In this document: one piece after another, positions 34,905-45,000 of the stretch
How the letters are laid out: each line of letters begins with the position of its first letter
Numbering within the stretch: the first letter of the stretch is position 1
NCBI GenBank assembly: GCA_965242795.1
Contig: OZ251505.1
Location: forward strand, 186,001-250,000
Source of the DNA: Bin18 sp965242795
GTDB taxonomy: Bacteria > Desulfobacterota > Binatia > Bin18
Direction of reading: 5' to 3'
DNA: 64,000 nt
The notes under the pieces: model-generated
Told to the model about the DNA's origin: nothing
Seen by the model: only the letters and a program-made list of their open reading frames with translations
Database searches by the model: none
Program-made: the position numbers and the translations under genes

Positions 34905-36269
34905 ATGCGAACCAAGAACCCCATTTTCTCCACGATGCAAGGACAACCCCACGTGAACACCCCCATGCCAGCCGTGACGAGGCGGTCCGTACTGCGCGCC
35001 GGGCTGGCGGGATTGATGACCCTTCCCTGGCTGAAAATCCCGAACGCGATTGCGGAGGACACCATGGCGCAGAGCAATTCCATCGACGGGGCCGGCGTGA
35101 CCGATACCGAAATCGTGCTGGGCATGTCCGCAGCATTCTCCGGCCCGTCCCGCGGGCTGGGCATCGAACTGTTTCGCGGGGCCAGCGCGTATTTTACGCA
35201 TGTCAACCAGAACGGCGGCGTACAGGGCCGCACCATCTCCCTGAAGACGTACGACGACGGGTATCAGCCCGACCCGTCCGTCAAGAACACCATGACCCTC
35301 ATGTTGGAGGACAAGGTGTTCCTGCTGTTCGGCTACGTGGGCACGCCCACCGTCACGCGCGTGCTGCCCATGCTCAAGAAGTTCCAGGACCAGGGCGTCT
35401 ATCTGTTCTTTCCGTTCACCGGCGCCCAGCCGCAGCGCGAGCCGCCGTACGGAGATTTCGCCTTCAACCTGCGCGCCTCCTACCGGCAGGAGACCGCGGG
35501 GCTGGTCGATAACTTCGTGCGCATCGGCAGACGCCGCATCGCCGCGTTCTACCAGGCCGACGCGTACGGCCGCAGCGGCTGGGCCGGCATCCGCCGGGCG
35601 CTCAAGGAGCACGGCGAGCAGATCGCCGGCGAAGCGACCTATCGCCGGGGCGAGAAGTTCACCGGCAGCATGCGCTCCCAAGTCGAGATCCTGCAGGCGG
35701 CCAAACCCGACGCCGTGATCTGCGTCGGGTCGTACGCGGCCTGCGCCGCGTTCGCGCGCGACGCCGTGGACCTCGGGTTGCGCGTGCCGATCGCCAACCT
35801 GTCCTTCGTGGGCAGCGAGAACCTCCTGAAGCTGCTCACCGAGGGGCGCGACGACAGCCGGCGCTACACCGACCTGCTGGTCAATTCCCAGGTGGTGCCG
35901 AGCTACGAGGACGTGTCCATCCCCGCAGTCGTGGAGTACCGCGAGATGATGCGGCGCTACGACCCGCAGGCGCCCGAGGAACTGGTGCAGGAGGCGTACA
36001 CGCCCTTTCCGTACAGCTTCGTCAGCCTGGAGGGCTTTCTCGACGCCAAGCTGATGGTGGAAATCCTGGGCCGCCTCGGGAACGCGCCCGACCGCCGCAA
36101 CCTGGAGCAGGCCGTCTTCACGGTTCGCGACCTCGACCTGGGAATCGGCGAGCCCGTCTCCTTCGGGCCGGACCGCCGCCAGGGGTTCCAGCGCGTCCAC
36201 TTCACCGTGGTGGACGGCGGCCGTTTCGTGACCCTCAACGACTGGGAAGCCTGGTTCGCACGCGTATGA
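34905..36269 (+). CDS. Tat-exported periplasmic binding protein, LivK/branched-chain amino acid type
   Basis: About 454 residues from ATG 34905; ATGs at 34935 and 34965 are also in frame and none has a strong ribosome site. A twin-arginine signal is present (TRRSVLRAGLAGLMTLPWL). The mature part is a type I binding fold: 'IVLGMSAAFSGPSRGLGIELFRGASAYF', 'VFLLFGYVGTPTV', 'RRIAAFYQADAYGRSG', 'PDAVICVGSYAACAAFARDA'. No permease or ATPase genes follow. Instead the stop overlaps the start of a membrane HAMP protein (ATGA), so this protein is likely a ligand receptor for sensing rather than uptake. Confidence 0.88.
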   Translation: MRTKNPIFSTMQGQPHVNTPMPAVTRRSVLRAGLAGLMTLPWLKIPNAIAEDTMAQSNSIDGAGVTDTEIVLGMSAAFSGPSRGLGIELFRGASAYFTHVNQNGGVQGRTISLKTYDDGYQPDPSVKNTMTLMLEDKVFLLFGYVGTPTVTRVLPMLKKFQDQGVYLFFPFTGAQPQREPPYGDFAFNLRASYRQETAGLVDNFVRIGRRRIAAFYQADAYGRSGWAGIRRALKEHGEQIAGEATYRRGEKFTGSMRSQVEILQAAKPDAVICVGSYAACAAFARDAVDLGLRVPIANLSFVGSENLLKLLTEGRDDSRRYTDLLVNSQVVPSYEDVSIPAVVEYREMMRRYDPQAPEELVQEAYTPFPYSFVSLEGFLDAKLMVEILGRLGNAPDRRNLEQAVFTVRDLDLGIGEPVSFGPDRRQGFQRVHFTVVDGGRFVTLNDWEAWFARV

Positions 36270-36994
36270 AAGTCCAGAAACTCTTCCAGAAGACACTGTT
36301 CGGCATCTTCTCGCTGTTCGGCCTGATCGGGCTGTCCACGTCGATTCTGTGCGTCTATACCGTGGACACGCACCTGTCGCAGGAATACGAGAGCAACAGC
36401 CGGGACATCGCGAAGACCATCGCCGACTCCAGCGTGGACATCCTCCTGAACCGCGACTTGGCGGCGCTCCAGTCGCTGATCGACCAGTTCGTGGACATTC
36501 AGGGCATCGAGTACATCTACATCACGGACGAGACCGGCGAATTTCTGGCCCACACCTTCGTCCCCGGCATCCCCGAGGAGATCCGCACCGCGGACCCGTT
36601 CGACACCGCCACGGTCGAACGCAACCTGCCCGGCATGGGCGACTTCGTGGAAGTCGGCAGCCCGATTCTGGCCGGCGTGGCCGGCGCGGTACACGTCGGC
36701 ATGGACACCGGCCTGATCGCACTGAAGATTCAGCGGGCCATCGGACAGCAGGTCTATCTGATTTCCATCATCCTCGTGGCCGGCGTCTTCGCCGCGCTGT
36801 GGTTCGTCAATCTGGCGGCCAAACCGCTGGGCGAGTTGCTCGCGTATGCCGTGGGTGTGGCCCGCGAGCCGGACGGCGAGGCCGACGCCCCGCTGCTCGC
36901 GCGCAACGACGAGATCGGCGACCTCGCCCGACTCTTCCGACACGCCGCGGAGCGCGGGGTGCCGCAGCCCTCCCCTCCGGGAAGCGAAGGCTGA
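36266..36994 (+). CDS. Two-TM HAMP sensor protein without output domain
   Basis: 242 residues. Membrane helices at about 9-31 and 162-186 enclose a periplasmic domain of about 130 residues with PAS/Cache-like features (DIQGIEYIYITDETGEFLAH, 'ILAGVAGAVHVGMD'). A HAMP-like segment (about 186-235, AAKPLGELLAYAVG... NDEIGDLARLFRHAAE) ends at a stop with no kinase, cyclase, GGDEF or methyl-accepting domain. It is coupled to the binding protein by ATGA. The following gene is an OFA transporter. Truncation of an ancestral signalling protein or an adaptor role are both possible. Confidence 0.8.
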   Translation: MKVQKLFQKTLFGIFSLFGLIGLSTSILCVYTVDTHLSQEYESNSRDIAKTIADSSVDILLNRDLAALQSLIDQFVDIQGIEYIYITDETGEFLAHTFVPGIPEEIRTADPFDTATVERNLPGMGDFVEVGSPILAGVAGAVHVGMDTGLIALKIQRAIGQQVYLISIILVAGVFAALWFVNLAAKPLGELLAYAVGVAREPDGEADAPLLARNDEIGDLARLFRHAAERGVPQPSPPGSEG

Positions 36995-37054
36995 TTCCGG
37001 CGCCGCAGACCGTTTCCCCGTTCATCCCCGCCGTACTAGCCGAACGAGAACGTC

Positions 37055-38356
37055 ATGTCGCGCTGGCTCGTCGCGGTGTTCTGCGTCGTCCTGCAACTCT
37101 GTTTCGGGACGGTGTACGCGTGGAGTTTCTTTCAGAGCCTGCTGGTCCGGCAACTCGGCTGGTCGTTCACGGAAACGGCCTGGGCGTTCAGTATCGCCAT
37201 CTTCTCCTTGGGCGCCTCCGCGGCCGCGGCGGGTGCCATGCTGCCGCGGGTCGGCCCGCGGCGGTTGGCGCTGGCCGGCAGCGTCCTGTTTTCCGGCGGC
37301 TACATGATCGCCAGCCTCGCCCTGCATCTGGACCATCTCTTCCTCTTCTACCTCGGATTCGGCGTCATCGGCGGCGCCGGCATCGGCCTCGGCTACGTGA
37401 CGCCCGTGGCGACCGCGGCCAACTGGTTCCCGGACTACAAGGGGTTGGTGACGGGCATCGTGGTGATGGGCTTCGGCGTGGGCGCGCTGGTGTTGAGCAT
37501 GGTGCTGGCCCCCGTGCTCCTGCTGTACGCCGACGGGGACCTGCCGCTCGTGTTCCTGTGGCTCGGCATCATCTTCGCCTGCGTGCTGGTGCCGTCCAGC
37601 TTGGCGCTGCGCAACCCCCCGCCCGCGGCCGAATCCGCGGCACAAAGCCGCGGCGTGGCGCCCGCGGAGCCCGACGAGTCCGAGACCGCGGCCCCCTATC
37701 TGCGGACCAGGGAGTTCCTCACCATGTGGGTCGTCTTCTTCTTCAACATCGCCGCCGGCATCTCCGTCATCAGTTTTCAGTCGCCGCTCCTGCAGGAAGT
37801 CTGGGGGCTCGCCGACCCGTTGATGGATCCGGCCACGTTGGCCGAATACGGGGCGACGCTGATCGCCGTCAGTTCGCTGTGCAACGGCGTCGGCCGGCTG
37901 TTCTGGGGGCTGTTGTCCGATCGTATCGGGCGTGTGCGGGTCTTCAGGATCCTGCTCGCCAGCCAGATGATCGTGTTCGGCGTACTGATGACGGAGCGCA
38001 ACCCGTGGGTCTTTTCCGCGCTCGTGTGTTACGTGCTGCTCTGCTTCGGGGGCGGCTTCGCGACCATGCCGTCCTTCGTGCTCGACGTATTCGGCGTCAA
38101 GAAGATGTCCACGATCTACGGGGCCATGCTGACGGCCTGGGCCGCGGCGGGCATCTTCGGCCCGCTGTACGTCGGCTATCTGAAGGACAGCTATCCCGAC
38201 CGCGCGGTGATCTACTGCTTTCTGGTCGGCGTACTGATGCTGGGGCTCGGCTACGTCTTCTCGTACCTATTGAACGACGGTCGCATGCGTCTCGGCCGCC
38301 CGACGATCGACGGCACCTTGCGCCGCTACGGCGTCTCGCCCGCCCCGCCGAACTGA
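37055..38356 (+). CDS. MFS transporter, OFA (oxalate/formate antiporter-like) family
   Basis: 433 residues with twelve hydrophobic segments. N-terminal 'FGTVYAWSFFQSLLVRQLGWS' and 'GGAGIGLGYVTPVATAANWFPDYKG' are typical of the OFA family (OxlT and relatives), with 'GRLFWGLLSDRIGR' in the second half. It probably exchanges small carboxylates or takes up monocarboxylates. It starts 60 bp after the HAMP protein and may be in the same transcript as the binding-protein sensor, which would then sense the transported acid. Confidence 0.88.
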   Translation: MSRWLVAVFCVVLQLCFGTVYAWSFFQSLLVRQLGWSFTETAWAFSIAIFSLGASAAAAGAMLPRVGPRRLALAGSVLFSGGYMIASLALHLDHLFLFYLGFGVIGGAGIGLGYVTPVATAANWFPDYKGLVTGIVVMGFGVGALVLSMVLAPVLLLYADGDLPLVFLWLGIIFACVLVPSSLALRNPPPAAESAAQSRGVAPAEPDESETAAPYLRTREFLTMWVVFFFNIAAGISVISFQSPLLQEVWGLADPLMDPATLAEYGATLIAVSSLCNGVGRLFWGLLSDRIGRVRVFRILLASQMIVFGVLMTERNPWVFSALVCYVLLCFGGGFATMPSFVLDVFGVKKMSTIYGAMLTAWAAAGIFGPLYVGYLKDSYPDRAVIYCFLVGVLMLGLGYVFSYLLNDGRMRLGRPTIDGTLRRYGVSPAPPN

Positions 38357-39091
38357 GGCGTGAGCCTGCGATCCCCCCTCTCCTTCTCCCTCGAACCGCG
38401 TCAGGAGCAAGCTCTCACCCTCTCCCGGAAGGAGAGGGTCCCAGCCTCGAAATAACCGGGCGTCGTAGGGGCGACGCATGCGTCGCCCTCCGAAGGAAGA
38501 GCAACCGCCCGAGGGTAGAATAACGCTGCCCGTAGGGGCGAAAAATCTTTCGCCCTTCCCCCCACGGACGGAGTCCGTTCTCACCAACACGGGGTGAACC
38601 CGAGACCCCACCGCAGGTCCTCGTAGGGGCGACCTGCCGGTCGCCCTCCGTCGGGAGCCGCGCAGGAATTGACACTTCCCCGGTCCCTGTACGTGCGGTG
38701 CCTTGAGTGTGCCGAAAGGTCGAACCACGCCGAAGGGGCAGAAGGGGGGGGACGACCACGTTCCTAGGTATTGAGACAAACGGGGTGTTGGAGGGGCGAC
38801 GCATGCGTCGTCCCTACGAAGGGGGGAGCAGACGCCCGAGGGGAAGATAACGCTGCACGTAGGAGCGAAAAACTTTCGCCCTTCCTACCGTGGACGGGAC
38901 ATCCCCGACACGGGGTGAACCCGAGACCCCGCCGCATGTCCTCATAGAAGGGCGACCGGCCGGTCGCCCTTCATCAAGAGCCGTGTAGGAATTGACAATT
39001 CCCCGGTCCCCGCGCGTGCGGTTCCCGAGCTCAGGGGGAGGGGCGAAAGATTTTTCGCCCCTACGGAGAAGGGTAGGTTCAGAGGAGGCGG
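38357..39091. other. 735-bp repeat-rich gap
   Basis: No gene. It is built of seven GGGCGA...TCGCCC palindromes and two imperfect copies of a roughly 240-bp unit (about 38460-38700 and 38789-39023), each with the order palindrome, CGCCCGAGGG, palindrome, ACACGGGGTGAACCCGAGAC, palindrome, GGAATTGACA, CCCCGGTCCC. It sits just downstream of the giant surface protein gene and downstream of the transporter. Confidence 0.7.
38465..39064. repeat. Modular GGGCGA palindromes with interchangeable centres
   Basis: Palindromes at 38465-38488 (centre CGCATGCG), 38532-38557 (AAAATCTTT), 38623-38646 (CCTGCCGG), 38791-38817 (CGCATGCG), 38859-38889 (AAAAACTTT), 38947-38972 (CCGGCCGG) and 39039-39064 (AAGATTTTT). 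The GGGCGA/TCGCCC arms are constant and the centres come in three types that appear in the same order in both copies of the larger unit. Another copy with the CGCATGCG centre lies at 46180-46203. Confidence 0.8.
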
Positions 39092-42000
39092 TTACCAGCC
39101 CAGGTGGCCGTAGAGGGCGACTTGATGGGCGGCGCCGCTGCCCTGCGTGGTGCGTTCGCCCTCGACGCTCAGGTCGATCCATTCGCCGAGTTCAATGCGC
39201 CCGCCCACGCGGTAGCCGTGGCGCTGCGGTCCCGCCATCGACACCCCGCCGTAGGTCGTCAGCAAGCCGGCGCCCTCGTGCGTCACCAGCCCGTAGCCGA
39301 CGTCGAACTCCACCTGCGCCGGCGACAATCCTGGCGTGGCGGAGTCGGCGCCCGCTTGCAACACGTCCGCGCTGCCCCACAACTGCTCCACCTGACTCGC
39401 TTCCGCGCCCCACACCGGCGCCACCGCCAACCACAGGCCGCGCTTCGCCTCGCCCGGATCCAGCTTCAGCGTCAGGCTCGCGCCCCACTCGTCGAACGCC
39501 GATTTCTGGTGCGTCAACAAATACCGCCCCCGGGCTTCGATCCCCAAGCCGAGCTTCGTGTGCGCGTACGCGAAACCGCCGCCGAGTTCCGCGCCGACGC
39601 CCGTCTCCGCCTTGCCGCCGTCCCAGCGGCCCCCGATCTCGAACACCGGGGTGAGGTGCGACTCTTCCGATATGGCCCACGCCGTGCGGCCTTCCACCAT
39701 CAGGCGCAGCCGTTGGGCGTCGCCCGCCGTCTTGGGCAACCGGTCGTCCGCGCCCGCCTCCAATTCCGTCAGGAAGGCGTCCGCCTTCAGCGCCACGTCG
39801 AGCCGCCGCCACGTCAGCACTTCTTGCCGGGCACCGACCGCCGCCATCAGCATCTCCAGGTCGGTCTTGACCTTCCCCGCTTCGTCGTGGAGTTGCAGGT
39901 CGCCCCAGCCGGCGCCGAACAAGCCCCACACGCCCAACCCCGGACGCGGACTCCAGTGCGCATACGGCAACACGCTCGTCAGCGTCAGGTCCACCTCCCC
40001 TTTCGTCACGTCCCGCGTCTCGTAGTCCACGTCCCCCTGGCTGTGCGCCACGGCGAGGCCGAGCAACACGTTCGGCTGCAAGCGGTAGTCCAAGCCCAAG
40101 TAGCCGGTGAAGACGGTGCCGTCCATCGAAAAGTCGTCCTTGGGTTTCCCGTCGAAGCCGCTCGCCGTCCCCCGGCCCCACAGCGTCCACGCGGCCGCGG
40201 CCGCCTGCGGCGCGGTCTCGACCGGCGGGATCGGTGCGGCCGGATCGGCCTCCGTCACCCCGACCGGGGTCGGCGCGTCGGCCGCCGGCTGGCGCAGCGG
40301 CAGCTCGAACTCGCTCTGCGACAACACCTCCGCCCCCGACACCCGCCGGAACTGCACCGGCGCCCGGAACGCCCCCACTTTCATCGCCTGGGGCGTCGCC
40401 GCATGCGCGCGGTCGAAGCCGAGTTGCCCCAACCCCGTTCCGTAGCCGGCCAAGCCGGGGACCGCACCCCGGCCGAACGGGGTCGCGCCGGCACCGCGTC
40501 CCGGAGAGAGCGGGATCGAATCGACCGCGCCCGCATGGCCGAGCGCTCCCCAGCCAGTGTGTGGCGGGCCGCCCGAACCGGTCCCGGTCGGGGCCGGGAA
40601 CGCGCCCGGGGCGTCCCACGCGCTCAGCGGCGCCGCCGCGGCGTGCGGGTCGCGCAAGTGCCGCGTCAACGTGTGCCACGCCGCCCCGCGCACCTGGCCG
40701 AACTGCCCGTCCCCGCCGGCCAGCGGCGAACCGACCTCCACGCCCAGCGCCCGGGCCACGCCGTACGTCACCCCCGCCGCCTGCCGCCAGCGACCGGTCT
40801 GCGGGGCGCGGTGCAGGCTCAACGCTTGGCCTCCCACCGTCGCCTGCGGGGTGCCCGGTGGCCGCCCGAACCGGTCCCCGATCACGTCCACCGCGTCCGT
40901 CGCCAGCGTGCGCCCCACGCCCGCCAGCACCATCCCCAGACTCCGCTGGCGCGCCTGTTCCGTGTCGTCGTCCTCGATCCGCCCCGTCGCCGTCGCCTCC
41001 GCGCTCTCGAACAGCGGGTCGTCCGGCAGCGTCACCGTCACCGTAAACGTCTCGGTCGGCTCCACCCGCCGGTCGTCCACCGTCGGCACCCGCAGCGTCC
41101 CCGCGGTCGTGCCCGCCGCCAGCCCCAGCCGGCCCGTTCCTTCCGCAGCATAATCGTCGCCCGGCGTCGCGCTGCCCGGCCGGCCCGCCGTCCACCGCAA
41201 CGTCAGCGCCCGCGCCACCGCCCGCGACAGCGTCACCGGAAACTCCACCGCCGCGCCCTCCACCGCCAACGCGTCGCCGATGGTCACCTGCACCGGGATG
41301 CGCACGACTTCGATGGTGAACGTCACCGTATCCGCGTCCCCGTCCGCGTCCGTCGCCGTCAGCCTGTACGCCGTCGGCGGCCGGCCCTCCGTCGGCGTGC
41401 CGGCGATCACCCCGCCCGTCGCCGTCGGGTCCGCCGGCGGGGTGTAGCGCAGCCCGGCCGGCAGGGCCGCCAACGGCGTCAGCGTGTAGCGCACTACCCC
41501 GTCCCCGCCCGTCGCCGCCGGCAGCACCAGCGGCGCAATCGCCTCGTTCACCAGATACGTCTGCGAGGGCACTGTCTCCCCGAACCGCGGCACGTCGTTC
41601 GCGTAGCCCACCGCGAACGGCGAGAAGGTCGTCACCCCGGGCGCGCACACCTGCCCGTCCGGGGCATCGTCTCGCGACCCCGCCACAGGGGCCCACTGCC
41701 GGCCGTCGTAGTGCAGCAGCTCCACGGTCCGCCCCGCCGCAGCCGTGCGCACCGCCGCCAGCACCGGCAGGCACACCCCGAGCCCGTCCGCCGGGACCGG
41801 CGTCACGGTAATGTCCACCGCCACCTCCGCCCCCGCCGGCCCGAAGCCGTACCGCCCCCGCGCCAGCGGCACCTCCGCGCCCGCCGGCGTCACGGTGATC
41901 GTCACGTCCTGCGCCAGCGTCGGCGGCAGCGTCACCACGACGCCCGCCGGCGTCCCCGGCGCTTGCGTCACCGTCACCTGCTGCCCGTGGCGCTGGTACG

Positions 42001-45000
42001 TCCGCGTCCCCGCCTGCGCCCGGATCGGTCCCGCCGCCTCCACCGTGATCGTGAACGTCAGCGTCGCCGTGTCCCCGTCCGCGTCGGTGGCCGTCAGCGT
42101 ATAGGTCGTGGCCGCCTGGGCCGCGGCCGGCACGCCCGCGAGGGTGCCGCCGCCCGTCGCGTCCGCCGGCGCCGTGTACGTCAACCCCGCCGGCAGCGCC
42201 GGCGTCAGCGCGTACCGCAACGGCGCCTCCCCGTCCGTCGCCGCCGGCAACCCCAGCGGCGCAATCGCTTCGCCCTGCCGATAGACCTGCGCCGGTACCG
42301 TCACGGCCCCGAACGTCGGCTGCCGGTCCTCCGGGACCGGGGCCGGCCCGGGCGCCGCCGTCCCCGTCGCCAACGCGAACGTCAGCTCCGCTTCGTTCCC
42401 GTCCCGGTCTATGACCGTCAACGTGTAGGGCGCCGTCGGCACCCGGCCCGTCGGCGTCCCCACGATCTGCCCGCCGGTAGCGTACGCTCCCGTCACCGCA
42501 TCCGGCGTCGGCGGTACATACGTCAGCCCCGCCGGCAGCTTCCGGTCCAGCACGAACGTCAGCACCGGCGTCCCCGACGCGACGTCCGGCGCCGGCAGCG
42601 TGTACGTCTCCCCCGGCGTGTACGGCTCTGCCCCGCTACTGAAACCCAGCGGGTTCGCTTCCACCGTCAGCGTGAACGTCTGCGACACCGCGTCCCTGTT
42701 CAGGTCCGTGGCCGTCAGCGTGTACGTCGCTACCTCCGCGGTCGTCTGCGGCGTCCCCTGAATCCGCCGCGTCGTCGGAGAGAACGTCAGCCCCAGCCCC
42801 GTCGGCAACGCCGGCGTCAGCGCGTAGCTCAGCGGCGCGTTCCCCCCCGTCGCCGCCGGCAACCGCACGTTCACCGCCTGCCCCGCCCGCACCGTCCGAT
42901 TCGGGACCGCCCCCAGCGTCGGCACCGTGTCTTCCTCCTCCATTACCGCCACCGGCGACAGCGACTGCGCGCTGAAGCCGACGGTCTCCACCGTGTGGTT
43001 CACCGTCGCCGTCCCCGGCGTCGTGTCGCTGTCAGTCTCCGCCGTCACCGTCACCGCTTGCGCCGCCCACCCGTCCGCGTCGAACGTCAACTCGGTCGGC
43101 ACCGTACTGACGTTGGCGTTCGTGTCGTCCACGACCACCGTCACCGTCACCGGGTCCGCCGGCTGCACCCTCGGTTGCACCGTGTACGTCTTCGCCAGCC
43201 CGTCTTCCAGCAGGACGATGGCCAGCGGGTCCACCCGCAGCGCGCCCGTGGCATTCAGCACCGTCACCGTCACGTCGGCCGCCGTCGTCCCCGCGCCATA
43301 TCCGCTCACCGTATGCGTCACCGTCACGTTCTTGTCCGACATCACCGTCTCGCCCGTCACCGTCACCGCTTGCGGCGTCTGCCAGGTCGTCACCGTGAAC
43401 TCCAGCGCCCGCTGCCTCGGATTCGGACTCGCCGCCGGCCCGACCGCGACGTCGGCATCCGGGCTCTCCACCGTCACCGTCACCGGCCCCGCCGGTTGGG
43501 CCGCCAATCGCACCGTGTACGTGTTGTGCCCGCCCCCCTGGACCGTCACCGCCCGCCGGCTGAGCTCCACCGCCGCGTCGTCGTCCGTCACCTCCACCGC
43601 GACCGTCACCGCCGCCAGCCCCGTGTAGTCGCCCCCCGCCGCCGTGTGCGTCAGGGCCGCCGCGTCCGCCCGCGCGTCCGCGTCCCCGTCCGCCCGTACC
43701 GTCACCGTCTGCGCCGTGTTCCAGTCCGTCGCACTGAACTGCAACAGCCCCGGCAGCGCGTGCACCTCCGGGTTGTCGCTGCCGATCCGCACCACGACCG
43801 GCGCCAGCGGGGCGCTCCCCAATTCCACCGTGTACGTCGCGCTGGCCTCCGTGGCGTGATCCTCCGTCAGCATCACCGTGTGCGGCGTGGTGCTCCCGTT
43901 CACCCAGATCGCCTGCTCTTCGTCGTCCTCCACCGTCACCGATACCTCCACCGCCTCCAGCGCCGCGTATTCCGCCGCCCCCGTCAGCGCGTGCATCAGC
44001 GTCACCGGCGCGTCCACCGCGTCGTCGTCCGTTACCGCACTCGCCGTCACCGTCTGCGCCGTCCCCCATGTCGTCGTGCTGAACGTCAGCGCGCCCGGTA
44101 CCACCGTCACCGCCCCCGGCGGGCTCGCCGTCAGCGTCACCGTCACCTCCGCCGTCGGGACGTGCGCCAACACCATCGTGTACGGTTTGCTGCCGTCGGT
44201 CGCGTGGTCTTCCGTCAGCGCCAGCGGCGTGGACTCCGCCGTGGCCGGCGTAGTCGGCTCCGTGTCCACCACCAGCCCAGCGGTCTGCGCGTCGTCCACC
44301 TTCACCATCACGTCCACCGCCGCCAGCTCCGCCGGGTACTCCGTGGCCCCGCTCCCCGTCACCGCGTGCCGCAGTGTCGTCGTGTCGTCCCCGGCGTCCG
44401 CGTCCGCCTGCGGCGTCACCGTCACCGTCTGCCCCGTCGCCCAATTGCTCGCGTCGAACGTCAATGCGGTCGGACTCGCCGCGATGTCCGGGTCGTCCGC
44501 CGGCGTCTCGGTGATCCCCACCGTCACCGTCCCCATCCCCGTCGGCTCGGTGCTCAACCGGACCGTGTACTCCCCCGTCGGCAGGCTCCCGCCGGCCGGT
44601 TCGGCGATCTCCAGCGTCGCCACGCTCACGGCCAACCCCGGCACGTCGTCGTCCGTCACCGCCACCGTGACCGAGGCCGCGCTCGCCCCGTCATAGCTCG
44701 TGTCGGCACTCGTCACCGCGTGCGCCACCGTCACCGTCTCCCCCACCCCGTTGGCGTCCGCGACCGCGGTCGCCGTCACCGTCTGCGCCGTGTTCCAATT
44801 CCCCGCCGTGAACGTCAGCACCCGCGTCTCCGGCGTCCCGTCCGTGTCCACCGCCACCGCGGCGTCGTCACTCGTCGCCGTCACCGTCACCGGCCCGCTC
44901 GGCGCCGTCTTCAACACCAGCGTATAGGCTTTCGCCTCGCTCCCGTCCGGCGTCGGCAGCGCCTCCGTCACGCTCAGCGTCGTGGCCTGCGCTCCCGGCG

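Noticed and set aside
34905..36269. Branched-chain amino acid ABC importer
   Set aside because: No permease or ATPase gene is adjacent; only a binding protein is present.
38465..39064. CRISPR array
   Set aside because: The repeats are palindromes with variable centres, irregular spacing and no constant repeat with unique spacers.
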